This document shows positions 44,458 to 52,879 of a DNA stretch of 64,000 bases, in pieces. Positions within the stretch are counted from its first letter, which is position 1; every line of letters begins with the position of its first letter. The DNA comes from Hyphomicrobiales bacterium (lineage in GTDB: Bacteria > Pseudomonadota > Alphaproteobacteria > Rhizobiales > Rhizobiaceae), in the NCBI GenBank assembly GCA_900466605.1, contig UBMU01000016.1, positions 276,760 through 340,759 of the forward strand. The letters are read 5' to 3'. The translations under genes were made by a program, and so were the position numbers. The notes below the pieces were generated by a model that saw only the letters and a program-made list of their open reading frames with translations, made no database searches and was not told the DNA's origin.

Positions 44458-44982
44458 ATGCATAATCTATCCAACTTCATCCACGTTCATTTCGATAAGC
44501 CCGTCGATGAGCTCGGCGAGATCGAGAAACGCGTTCTCGCCAAGGCGCACGACCGCAAGGTCATCTCCACGGATATCAATGCCGCCCTGCAGGCCGAATC
44601 ATCCCTTGGCGAGCGCATGGCGGATTCGATTGCCCGCGTCGGCGGATCGTGGTTCTTCATTGTCGGATTTCTCGTCTTTTTGGTCTTCTGGTGTATCGTT
44701 AACACCATCGTACTGTTCAACCGCGCTTTCGATCCCTATCCGTTCATCTTCCTCAATCTGGTGCTCTCGATGCTTGCTGCAATCCAGGCGCCGATCATCA
44801 TGATGTCGCAAAACCGGCAAGCCGAACGCGATCGCTTCGAGGCCGCGAAAGACTACGAAGTCAATCTCAAAGCAGAACTCGAAGTTCTCTCCCTGCATCA
44901 GAAGATAGATATGCGCGTGATGACTGAAATCGCAGCACTGCGGGAAGAAATCGAGCGACTGAACCAACGCCTATCAAGTTGA
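44458..44982 (+). CDS. DUF1003-family membrane protein
   Basis: A 174-residue protein. A cytosolic N-terminus is followed by two closely spaced membrane helices (about 63-83 and 95-115; SWFFIVGFLVFLVFWCIVN and FIFLNLVLSMLAAIQAPIIMMSQNRQ). A charged C-terminal coiled coil follows (RDRFEAAKDYEVNLKAELEVLSLHQKID). The P-I-I-M-M-S-Q-N-R-Q motif is the DUF1003 hallmark. Function unknown. It follows the phosphoglycerol transferase gene by 81 bp and could be cotranscribed. Confidence 0.88.
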   Translation: MHNLSNFIHVHFDKPVDELGEIEKRVLAKAHDRKVISTDINAALQAESSLGERMADSIARVGGSWFFIVGFLVFLVFWCIVNTIVLFNRAFDPYPFIFLNLVLSMLAAIQAPIIMMSQNRQAERDRFEAAKDYEVNLKAELEVLSLHQKIDMRVMTEIAALREEIERLNQRLSS

Positions 44983-45115
44983 GAAAACGATCAAAGGCTC
45001 ATCGGATTTAACTATACGGAGCAATTAATAGTTCACTCACCAAATCCATCATTGAAACAATGCCATAAATGTACGAGGAGCAACTGAAATCAATTCAATC
45101 CGATCGTGCAAGACG

Positions 45116-45991
45116 ATGCTCACTGGCCGACCGCATACACGCGATGAAATCCTTTATCACCCGTTGTTTCTGTCGATCGAACGCCAGATCGCGCTCCACC
45201 TCATCGGTATTCACAAGCGAGCTCCTCGTCTTGCCCGCCTCGCCGCCTCCCATCAGAAGTGGCTGCTGACACAAACGCTGTTCGCGATGCACGCCGGACG
45301 CGATCAGAGCAATCCCGTTTCAGGGCTCACGGCCGGCCGCATGATGCAGGTCGCCAAGGAATTCGACCTTGCGAGCAAAAATACGGCAGCTTCTTTCCTT
45401 GCCGAACTCATCGCTTACAAATTTCTACGGGACGCGCCCGATGAAACGCCCGATCGGCGGCTCCGTCGCCTCGAGACCACCGAAGTTAGCGAGGAGGCAA
45501 TGGCCTCTTGGTTCCAGGGACATATGGCCTGCCTCGATCAACTCGATGGCGGCAATCGTGCAAGTCTGACGGCGGACTTACCTCGGCTTTTTCATCTCGC
45601 CCAGCCGCGCGCAGCACGCGCCCTCATCCAGGAGCCGATCTGGAAGGAGCCGCGCAGGAGTATCGGCCATTTCCTCTGGTCCGACGTGGGCGGCCTCGTG
45701 CTTCACGATCTGATCAGCCGCCTCCCCGACGACGCACGGAACCATGACCGTATTCTGCTTACTGGTGTGAGTATCAGCGAGCTTGCCAATGAATTCGGCA
45801 TCTCCCTCACCAATCTGAAGCGGATGTTCAAGCGCGCCGAAACGGATAGCCATCTCGGCTGGGAAAGTCCGCGCAGCCGCGGCGCTTTGTGGCTCTCCCG
45901 CACATTCATCGAAGACTACTTTCATTGGCAGTCGGCAAAGTTCGCCGAACTCGACAGCGCTATCCACTGGGCAGCCACTCAGATTCGCTAG
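45116..45991 (+). CDS. Unrecognised protein with two winged-helix-like segments
   Basis: A 291-residue protein without signal or membrane helices. Two segments look like MarR-type winged helices: residues about 70-140 (SGLTAGRMMQVAKEFDLASKNTAASFLAELIAYKFL, then RRLETTEVSEEAM) and about 215-290 (LLTGVSISELANEFGISLTNLKRMFKRAE, then ALWLSRTFIEDYFHWQSAKFAELD). The halves are of similar length, suggesting internal duplication, so it may be a DNA-binding pseudo-dimer. I do not recognise a named family. The ATG has no strong ribosome site. It ends near a bidirectional terminator shared with the DAHP synthase gene. Confidence 0.75.
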   Translation: MLTGRPHTRDEILYHPLFLSIERQIALHLIGIHKRAPRLARLAASHQKWLLTQTLFAMHAGRDQSNPVSGLTAGRMMQVAKEFDLASKNTAASFLAELIAYKFLRDAPDETPDRRLRRLETTEVSEEAMASWFQGHMACLDQLDGGNRASLTADLPRLFHLAQPRAARALIQEPIWKEPRRSIGHFLWSDVGGLVLHDLISRLPDDARNHDRILLTGVSISELANEFGISLTNLKRMFKRAETDSHLGWESPRSRGALWLSRTFIEDYFHWQSAKFAELDSAIHWAATQIR

Positions 45992-46046
45992 CGCTGCCAG
46001 AGTGCACCCCACCATGTGAGCCGCCGGCATTCTGCCACCCTAACAA

Positions 46047-46074
46047 AAAAAGCCCGGCATAGGCCGGGCTTTTT
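46047..46074. terminator. Bidirectional terminator between the two-wHTH gene and DAHP synthase
   Basis: AGCCCGGC (46051-46058) pairs with GCCGGGCT (46063-46070), extended by A-run and T-run on the two sides, between convergent genes. Confidence 0.9.
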
Positions 46075-46092
46075 CGATTCCGTGTTCGTTGA

Positions 46093-47466
46093 TCAGCCGT
46101 TGACGGCCATCCGCTTTTCGTCGCGACCACCCTTCATGCGCTCGGCCAGCAGGAAGGCGAGCTCCAGCGCCTGGTCGGCATTCAAACGCGGGTCGCAATG
46201 CGTGTGGTAGCGATCATGCAGATCCTCTGCCGTCACCGCGCGCGCACCGCCCGTGCATTCCGTCACATCCTTGCCGGTCATCTCGATATGGATGCCGCCC
46301 GGATGCGAGCCTTCGGCCCGATGAATCTGGAAGAAGCTTTCGACCTCTGACAGGATCCGTTCGAACGGACGGGTCTTGTAGTTGTTGAGCGTAATCGTGT
46401 TGCCGTGCATCGGATCACAAGACCACACGACCTTGCGACCTTCGCGTTCGACCGCGCGGATAAGGCGCGGCAGATGCTCGGCAACCTTGTCGTGGCCGAA
46501 GCGGCAGATCAGCGTCAGCCGGCCCGCTTCGTTCTGCGGGTTGAGGATGTCGATCAGATTCAAAAGATCGTCCGCCTGCAGCGACGGGCCGCACTTGAGA
46601 CCAATCGGGTTCTTGATGCCGCGGCAGTATTCGACATGCGCATGGTCCGCCTGACGCGTACGGTCGCCGATCCAGATCATGTGGCCAGACGTCGCGTACC
46701 AGTCCCCGGACGTCGAGTCGACGCGGGTCAGCGCCTCTTCATAGCCGAGCAGCAGCGCTTCATGGCTGGTGAAGAAGTCCGTCTCGCGCAGGCTCGGATT
46801 GTTTTCCGAGCTGATGCCGATCGCCTTCATGAAATCCATGGTTTCGCTGATCCGACCGGCAAGCTTGCGGTAGCGCTCGCCCTGCGGGCTGTCCTTGACG
46901 AAACCGAGCATCCACTGGTGCACGTTCTCGAGGTTGGCATAGCCACCCATCGCAAAAGCGCGCAGCAGGTTGAGCGTTGCTGCCGACTGGCGATATGCCA
47001 TCGCCTGCCGTTCCGGATTCGGAATACGAGACTCTTCAGTGAACTCGATGCCGTTGATGATGTCACCACGGTAGCTCGGCAGCGACACGCCATCCTGCGT
47101 CTCGATCCCGGAGGACCGCGGCTTGGCGAACTGACCGGCGATGCGGCCGACCTTGACGACCGGCAGCTGCGCACCGAACGTCAATACGACGGCCATCTGC
47201 AGGAACGCGCGGAAGAAGTCGCGGATGTTGTCGGCACCATGCTCGGCAAAGCTCTCAGCACAATCTCCGCCCTGCAGCAGGAAACCGTTGCCTTCGGCAA
47301 CATTGGCGAGGTGCTTCTTGAGACGGCGCGCTTCACCTGCAAAGACGAGCGGCGGATAGGATGCGAGCTGGGCTTCCGTTGCTGCCAATGCCGCCTGGTC
47401 CGGATAGTCCGGAACCTGCTGGATCGGTTTTTGCCGCCAACTGTTCGGAGTCCAATTCTGTGCCAT
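46093..47466 (-). CDS. aroG: Class II 3-deoxy-D-arabino-heptulosonate 7-phosphate synthase
   Basis: First step of the shikimate pathway: phosphoenolpyruvate plus erythrose 4-phosphate to DAHP. The 457 residues match class II (plant-type) enzymes. Motifs include LLQGGDCAESF, KVGRIAGQFAKPRS, LPSYRGDIING, HMIWIGDRTRQ, NPIGLKCGPS, VVWSCDPMHGNT and HPGGIHIEMTGKDVTECTGG, with metal-binding Cys, His, Glu and Asp residues. The ATG at 47466 with GGTGA upstream is used; an in-frame ATG at 47487 lies inside a perfect hairpin. Symbol differs between genomes (aroF or aroG). Confidence 0.95.
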   Translation of the reverse strand: MAQNWTPNSWRQKPIQQVPDYPDQAALAATEAQLASYPPLVFAGEARRLKKHLANVAEGNGFLLQGGDCAESFAEHGADNIRDFFRAFLQMAVVLTFGAQLPVVKVGRIAGQFAKPRSSGIETQDGVSLPSYRGDIINGIEFTEESRIPNPERQAMAYRQSAATLNLLRAFAMGGYANLENVHQWMLGFVKDSPQGERYRKLAGRISETMDFMKAIGISSENNPSLRETDFFTSHEALLLGYEEALTRVDSTSGDWYATSGHMIWIGDRTRQADHAHVEYCRGIKNPIGLKCGPSLQADDLLNLIDILNPQNEAGRLTLICRFGHDKVAEHLPRLIRAVEREGRKVVWSCDPMHGNTITLNNYKTRPFERILSEVESFFQIHRAEGSHPGGIHIEMTGKDVTECTGGARAVTAEDLHDRYHTHCDPRLNADQALELAFLLAERMKGGRDEKRMAVNG

Positions 47467-47484
47467 CTCACTCACCTGTTTCTC

Positions 47485-47503
47485 CATCCGGTCTTTCCGG
47501 ATG
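47485..47503 (-). promoter_or_regulatory. Perfect hairpin in the DAHP synthase leader
   Basis: CATCCGG and CCGGATG (47485-47491, 47497-47503) form a perfect 7-bp stem with a 5-nt loop, 18 bp before the chosen start codon. It covers the alternative ATG at 47487, so if transcribed it would mask that start. Confidence 0.45.
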
Positions 47504-47753
47504 TCACGTCCTAAAATGTTGCGCGGCTTATAAACCTTTAGCCTCATCTTGCATAGCGGGGTTTCCGCTCTTTGGTGCTCCGAATCCGTCGGCCAGCACC
47601 GAGGGATATAAAGGAACTCGGCGGCCGATTTTCAAACAGCGACGCTGCAATTAACGATAACTAAACCAAGACAGTTTGTATCTAATTCAGGCTTACACCG
47701 TAGAAACACCATAAATTCTAACTGCGCGGCATGATGTCCCCGCTTTCTCACCG

Positions 47754-49124
47754 ATGAAATGGTGGAACCGTGGGATTGATTTCGTGCACCGCCTGTACCG
47801 TTTCTGCACTGACCGTTCCGGCAACTTCGGAATCCTGACTGCCATCCTCATGGTGCCGCTCGTCGGCTCCGCTGGCCTGGCCGTCGATTTCGCTCATGCC
47901 CTGAGCCTGCGCACTCAACTCTACGCCGCCGCCGATGCAGCGGCTGTCGGTGCGATCTCCGCAAAATCGGCTGCCGCCGCCGCTGCAATGAAGATGACCG
48001 CCGACGGACCCGTCTCCGCCGGACAGGACGAAGCGCGCAACATCTTCGTTGGCCAGATGCAGGGTGAGCTCCCGGCAAGCGACGTCGCCGTTGACGTTCA
48101 GGTGAGCCGCACGTCAAACAAGCTCAATTCGTCGGTCTCTTTCAGCGCGGCCGTTCCAACGACGTTCATGCAGATCCTTGGGCGGAAGAGCGTCGAAATA
48201 TCGGGCACTGCCACGGCAACCGTCCAGACCGCCTCCTTCATGGATTTCTACATCCTGATCGACAACACACCGTCCATGGGCGTCGGCGCAACACCGACCG
48301 ACGTCGACAAGATGGTAAGCCTCACGAAGAACAACAAGTCGAATGCATCCTGCGCTTTCGCCTGCCATGAGAGTGGTGCCAACAAGGGCAAGGATTACTA
48401 TGCGCTTGCCAAGCAAAACAAGGTGACTATGCGTATCGACGTTGTCCGCCAGGCGACCCAGGCGCTGACTGCGACGGCCAAGGCTGACACGGACAATCAA
48501 TTTCGCATGGCAGTCTACAGCTTCGGCGCAAAGGCCGAGAGCGCCGGATTGAGTGAGATCGTGCCGCTTACAGACAATCTCGATGAAGTGGGCACCAAAG
48601 TCTCCGAAAAGACAAAGAACCCGCAATTGGGCGACAGCGAGTATGTCCTCGACCTGATGACCATCCCTCAGCAGGGCTACAACGACGACACGCAGACGAG
48701 CTTCGACAGCGCTCTGACCAAACTCAACAACAAAATCCCCACTGGAGGTTCGGGATCAACGTCGGCCGACACCCAGAAGATCATCTTCTTCGTGTCCGAT
48801 GGCGTTGGCGACAGCTACAAGGCCTCGACCTGCACGAAGAAAACAACGGGTAGCCGCTGCCAGGAACCGATTGACACATCCTTCTGCAAGGCGGCGAAGG
48901 ATCGCGGCATCAAGATTGCAGTCCTCTACACGACGTACCTGCCGCTGCCGACCAATGCCTGGTACAACGACTGGATCAAGCCATTCCAGAGCGAAATCCC
49001 GACAAGGATGCAAAGCTGCGCGTCGCCCGGTCTCTATTTCGAGGTTACTCCGACCCAGGGTATCACGGAAGCCATGCAGGCCCTCTTCCTCAAGGTCATT
49101 CGCATGCCCCGCATTACCAGCTGA
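47754..49124 (+). CDS. TadG-like pilus protein with von Willebrand factor A domain
   Basis: A 456-residue membrane-anchored protein. The N-terminal Tad-like segment (about 20-65; DRSGNFGILTAILMVPLVGSAGLAVDFAHALSLR) is the TadE/TadG helix. A linker and a vWA domain follow (about 160-450). The metal-site motif is degenerate (IDNTPSM in place of D-x-S-x-S), and KIIFFVSDGVGDSY matches a later vWA strand. Cysteines in the domain may form disulfides. No other tad/flp gene is nearby, so it is an orphan copy. The ribosome site is weak. Confidence 0.85.
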   Translation: MKWWNRGIDFVHRLYRFCTDRSGNFGILTAILMVPLVGSAGLAVDFAHALSLRTQLYAAADAAAVGAISAKSAAAAAAMKMTADGPVSAGQDEARNIFVGQMQGELPASDVAVDVQVSRTSNKLNSSVSFSAAVPTTFMQILGRKSVEISGTATATVQTASFMDFYILIDNTPSMGVGATPTDVDKMVSLTKNNKSNASCAFACHESGANKGKDYYALAKQNKVTMRIDVVRQATQALTATAKADTDNQFRMAVYSFGAKAESAGLSEIVPLTDNLDEVGTKVSEKTKNPQLGDSEYVLDLMTIPQQGYNDDTQTSFDSALTKLNNKIPTGGSGSTSADTQKIIFFVSDGVGDSYKASTCTKKTTGSRCQEPIDTSFCKAAKDRGIKIAVLYTTYLPLPTNAWYNDWIKPFQSEIPTRMQSCASPGLYFEVTPTQGITEAMQALFLKVIRMPRITS

Positions 49125-49130
49125 TTGGCA

Positions 49131-50516
49131 TCAGAGACGAACGCCGTCTCGAATGCGATAGCTCGGTGCATACATCGTGACGAGCTCTTCCGCCGCCGTC
49201 GGATGCACTGCCATCGTGCGATCGAAATCGTCTTTGGTGCAACCGGCCTTCAGGGTGATTCCGAGGATCTGCGCCATCTCTCCGGCGTCGTGGCCGAGGA
49301 TGTGCGCGCCGATGACCTTGCGGCTGGAAGCGTCGACAATCAGCTTCATGATCATCTTCTCTCCACGCCCGGACAGCGTCGCCTTAAGCGGACGAAACTG
49401 TGCACGGTAGACCTCAAGCTCCTTGTAGCGCTTGCTCGCTTCCTCTTCGGTCAATCCGACGGTTCCGATTTCAGGCTGCGAGAACACCGCCGTTGCAATC
49501 GTCTCGTGATCCGGCGTGGTTGGGTTATTCTTGTATTCGGTCTCAATGAAGCACATCGCTTCATGGATCGCCACCGGCGTCAATTGTACCCTGTCGGTGA
49601 CATCCCCGAGCGCATAGATGCTGGGGACACTGGTACGAGAATACCCGTCAACGACGATCGCACCGCGCGCATCGGTTTTAACGCCAGCGGTTTCCAGGCC
49701 AAGACCTTCCGTATTTGGAATGCGTCCAAGCGCCAGCATCACCACATCGGCCGCGAGCGCGCCATTGTTCAGCGTCTCGACCAAGAGGTGGCCATCCTGC
49801 TTCGACACCTTCTGCAGCGTCTCCTGGCACAGAATGCGAATCCCTTTGGCGGTCATAGCCTCGTGGAGTCCCCGACGCAGATCCTGATCAAAACGCGACA
49901 GAATTTCCATGCCGCGATAGATCAGCGTCGTCTCCACGCCCAGTCCGTGAAAGATGTTGGCGAACTCCACCGCGATGTAACCACCACCTGCGATCACGAT
50001 CGACTTTGGCAATTCCTGCAGATCGAAGGCCTCGTTGGAAGAAATGCAGAGTTCATTCCCGGGCAGAGCAGCATGTGGATTCGGGCGACCACCCGTAGCG
50101 ATCACAATCGTCTTGGCGCTGACCGTCTTGCCGGTGTTGACCAGCCGAACCGTATGCGCGTCGACCAATTCGGCGCGCGTTTCCAAGATCTCTGCGTTGG
50201 CACCGGCTAGCCCCTTCTTGTAGAGCCCTTCGAGCCGCGCGATCTCGCTATCCTTGGCAGCGATCAACTTCGTCCAATCGAACGAGTTCTCGCCGACCGT
50301 CCAGCCGAATCCGGCTGCATCCTCGAAGTGTTCGTGAAACTGAGCCGCATAGACGAAAAGCTTCTTCGGCACGCAACCGCGGATCACGCATGTTCCGCCG
50401 TAGCGGTACTCCTCCGCGATCGCGACCTTCTTACCGAGCGAGGCTGCAACGCGGGCGCTTCGTACGCCGCCTGAGCCCCCGCCAATGACAAACAGGTCGT
50501 AATTGTAGGACGTCAT
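49131..50516 (-). CDS. gor: Glutathione-disulfide reductase
   Basis: NADPH-dependent reduction of glutathione disulfide. The 461 residues contain the FAD site VIGGGSGGVRSARVAA (about 10-25), the redox-active pair C43/C48 in GGTCVIRGCVPKK, the NAD(P) site IVIAGGGYIAVEFANIF, YALGDVTDR binding FAD, and the C-terminal active-site dyad region AVHPTAAEELV. CGGAG precedes the ATG at 50516. It lies downstream of rpiA and the DUF2059 gene, separated from them by a terminator. It converges on the tadG-like gene, 6 bp apart. Confidence 0.96.
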   Translation of the reverse strand: MTSYNYDLFVIGGGSGGVRSARVAASLGKKVAIAEEYRYGGTCVIRGCVPKKLFVYAAQFHEHFEDAAGFGWTVGENSFDWTKLIAAKDSEIARLEGLYKKGLAGANAEILETRAELVDAHTVRLVNTGKTVSAKTIVIATGGRPNPHAALPGNELCISSNEAFDLQELPKSIVIAGGGYIAVEFANIFHGLGVETTLIYRGMEILSRFDQDLRRGLHEAMTAKGIRILCQETLQKVSKQDGHLLVETLNNGALAADVVMLALGRIPNTEGLGLETAGVKTDARGAIVVDGYSRTSVPSIYALGDVTDRVQLTPVAIHEAMCFIETEYKNNPTTPDHETIATAVFSQPEIGTVGLTEEEASKRYKELEVYRAQFRPLKATLSGRGEKMIMKLIVDASSRKVIGAHILGHDAGEMAQILGITLKAGCTKDDFDRTMAVHPTAAEELVTMYAPSYRIRDGVRL

Positions 50517-50569
50517 GTAAAGCTCCGGATGGAATCGGCTAGCGAGGTGAGATTGATATAGTATCCGCT

Positions 50570-50605
50570 GCCGCAAAAACAAAAGCCCGGACGATGCCGG
50601 GCTTT
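50570..50605 (-). terminator. Terminator of the rpiA-DUF2059 transcript
   Basis: AAAGCCCGG (50582-50590) pairs with CCGGGCTTT (50597-50605). On the minus strand the stem is followed by TGTTTTTGC, with a T-rich run, between the DUF2059 stop and the gor start. Confidence 0.85.
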
Positions 50606-50626
50606 CGATCTCTTATCGATGTCTTC

Positions 50627-51214
50627 TTACGGCTTCGGCTTTGCGGCCGGCGTCGCTGCCTTCGGCGCGGTCGTTGCTGCCGGGTTTGCCGGATCGGCAG
50701 CAGGCGGGGCAGCCTTGATCACCTTGACGAGCTCAGCGCTCGTCTGCTTCTGAAGATCGCGCGAAATGCCCTGCGCCCAGATGTCGGCAGCCTTTACTGT
50801 CTCACGAGAGGCAATCGGGCCATCCTTCAGCAGCTTCTTGCCGACCGGCGAGCTGTAGAAGTCGGCGATCGCGTTGAGCTCCTCGACGGAGAATGCCTTG
50901 GCGTACGTCAGGGCGGCTTCCTTCTCGAGATCTGCGCGGCGCGGCGCCAGCGCCAGCGCCTGCTTGTCGACCTCAGCGGTAATCGCATCCTGGTAGTTCG
51001 GCGAGTCCTGGATGAGATCGGCCTTCAGGCGCTCAGCCAGACCCGGCAGGATGTTGTCGAACTGTGCGGTGGCGCCAATCGCATCAATGGCAGCCCGGGC
51101 TGCCTTCAGCTGCTCCGGAGATGCCTCCTGAGCGTATGCGGCGGAACCGAATGCAACGCCCGAAAGAATAACGGTCGCAGCAGCAAAACGGCCAAGACCT
51201 GCAAATTTAATCAT
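50627..51214 (-). CDS. DUF2059-family exported protein
   Basis: A 195-residue exported protein. The signal peptide ends near AAYAQE (about residue 30). The DUF2059 core (about 110-160; FSVEELNAIADFYSSPVGKKLL) is followed by a helical tail and an Ala/Pro/Lys-rich C-terminus. AGGAG lies 11 nt before the ATG at 51214; a TTG at 51223 is too close to it. It starts 17 bp after rpiA and likely shares its transcript. Function unknown. Confidence 0.88.
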   Translation of the reverse strand: MIKFAGLGRFAAATVILSGVAFGSAAYAQEASPEQLKAARAAIDAIGATAQFDNILPGLAERLKADLIQDSPNYQDAITAEVDKQALALAPRRADLEKEAALTYAKAFSVEELNAIADFYSSPVGKKLLKDGPIASRETVKAADIWAQGISRDLQKQTSAELVKVIKAAPPAADPANPAATTAPKAATPAAKPKP

Positions 51215-51231
51215 GAGTTTCAATGCTCCTG

Positions 51232-51930
51232 TTACCTTTTCGCCCGCAGCGTGCGTGCACCTGCTGGACCTGCAATAATCGCAAGCGCCGCCATATTCAG
51301 AAAGAGCCCGTGTTCAACGACTCCGGGAATTGAATTCAGTTCGTTTGAAAGCGCCTCTGCATCAGGAATGCGGCCAAAAGATGCATCAATGATGTAGTGG
51401 CCACCGTCCGTCATGAAATCTCCGCCGCCGGATTGACGCAGCGTCAGTCCGCCGCTCAACCCCAGCTTCGAGGCCTTCTTTTCGATTGCAATCCGCGTAG
51501 AGACCAGCCCGAACGGATTGACCTCAATCGGCAGTGAAAATGCGCCGAGCGTCGCCACGAGCTTGCTCTCGTCGGCAATGACGATCATGCGCTGAGATGC
51601 CGCAGCAACGATCTTCTCGCGCAGCAGCGCGCCGCCGCCGCCCTTGATGAGGGTCAAATCTGCATCAACCTCATCCGCACCATCGATCGTCAGATCAAGT
51701 TCCGGCAGTTCATCCAGTGACTTCAACGGAACGCCAAGCTCCAAGCAAAGCCTTGCCGTGCGCTCAGAGGTCGGCACCCCTTCAACCTTGAAGCCGGTTG
51801 CAACCTTCTCCGCGAGCAGCCGAACGAACTCTTCGGCAGTGCTCCCGGTTCCGATTCCAAGCCTCATGCCGTATTCGACATGTGAAAGTGCGGCCTCGGC
51901 GGCCCGTATCTTCATTTCGCGGGCATCCAT
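51232..51930 (-). CDS. rpiA: Ribose-5-phosphate isomerase A
   Basis: Interconverts ribose 5-phosphate and ribulose 5-phosphate. The 232 residues carry the family blocks LGIGTGSTAEEFVRLL (phosphate loop), DGADEVDADLTLIKGGGGALLREKIVA with the catalytic Asp and Lys/Glu residues, and VVTDGGHYIID-like FMTDGGHYIIDASFG. The ATG at 51930 gives MDAREMK; the frame runs further up to 52032 but without RpiA-like sequence. Followed by the DUF2059 gene. Confidence 0.96.
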   Translation of the reverse strand: MDAREMKIRAAEAALSHVEYGMRLGIGTGSTAEEFVRLLAEKVATGFKVEGVPTSERTARLCLELGVPLKSLDELPELDLTIDGADEVDADLTLIKGGGGALLREKIVAAASQRMIVIADESKLVATLGAFSLPIEVNPFGLVSTRIAIEKKASKLGLSGGLTLRQSGGGDFMTDGGHYIIDASFGRIPDAEALSNELNSIPGVVEHGLFLNMAALAIIAGPAGARTLRAKR

Positions 51931-52121
51931 GCTCCGCTGACTCCGATTATTGCGTTGGATGTGCTGTTTACACGGCTCGCTTGCCAAACGAAAGCCAAAA
52001 TAGCGTAATGATTTTCGAAAAGCCGGGGACATTTACAACTAGTCGCCATTGCCGCGAGACGTTGCTTTTCCGGTGCTCATCACCTACTGCCTGATAACAT
52101 CATTTCTGAAAGGCGGAATCC

Positions 52122-52829
52122 TTGACCCCTGCCCTCGTTGTTTTCGATCTCGACGGAACGCTGCTCGATACTCACGCCGATCTTGTGGAAAGCCTGAACT
52201 ATACGATCGCTACCATAGGTGTGGCGCCGGTAAGTTACGACGACCTCACGCATCTCGTCGGACATGGTGCCAAGGTGATGATCGAGCGGGCCTGCAATCT
52301 TCACGGACATCCTCTCTCCCAGGACCAGCTTCCAGCGCTGCTCGACCGCTTCATTGCTCACTATACGGACAACATGCCGGGCCATACTGTGCCCTACCCG
52401 GGCCTTGTCGCGGCGATGGATCAGCTCAAGAATGCTGGTTGCAAGCTCGCTGTTTGCACCAACAAGCTTGAAGGTCTCGCGCGCAGCCTGATAGATAAGC
52501 TCGAGCTCACCCATTACTTCGACGCGATCACCGGCGGCGATACGTTTGCTGTCCGAAAGCCGGACGCCCAACATTTGCTCGGCACAATCGAACTCGCCGG
52601 CGGCGACGTCGGCAGGACCGTCATGATCGGCGACAGTGTCAACGATATACTTGTCGCACGGAATGCGGGCGTGCCTTCGGTCGCCGTACCGTTCGGCTAC
52701 TCCGACGTTCCCGTCGAAACCCTACACCCGACCCGCGTGATCACGCATTTCGAGGAACTAACCCCCGCATTGATTCACGAGCTGATCGAGGATTTTGCCA
52801 CTGCGACACCAGCTGCGGCGGCCGGCTGA
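52122..52829 (+). CDS. gph: Phosphoglycolate phosphatase
   Basis: HAD hydrolase of 235 residues that removes phosphate from 2-phosphoglycolate. Motif I is VVFDLDGTLLDT with the nucleophilic Asp, motif II is VCTNK, motif III Lys is in VRKPDAQ, and motif IV is MIGDSVNDI. The cap region (LVGHGAKVMIERAC) is Gph-like. The start is TTG at 52122 with AGGCGGA upstream; there is no ATG close to motif I. It is divergent from rpiA and ends at a terminator shared with the L,D-transpeptidase gene. Confidence 0.92.
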   Translation: MTPALVVFDLDGTLLDTHADLVESLNYTIATIGVAPVSYDDLTHLVGHGAKVMIERACNLHGHPLSQDQLPALLDRFIAHYTDNMPGHTVPYPGLVAAMDQLKNAGCKLAVCTNKLEGLARSLIDKLELTHYFDAITGGDTFAVRKPDAQHLLGTIELAGGDVGRTVMIGDSVNDILVARNAGVPSVAVPFGYSDVPVETLHPTRVITHFEELTPALIHELIEDFATATPAAAAG

Positions 52830-52835
52830 AACAAA

Positions 52836-52859
52836 AAAGGCGGCTCACTGGCCGCCTTT
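52836..52859. terminator. Terminator between gph and the L,D-transpeptidase gene
   Basis: AAAGGCGGC (52836-52844) pairs with GCCGCCTTT (52851-52859), 6-nt loop, with A-run and T-run flanks between convergent genes. Confidence 0.88.
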
Positions 52860-52879
52860 CTTTGTTCTTTTCGGAGCAA

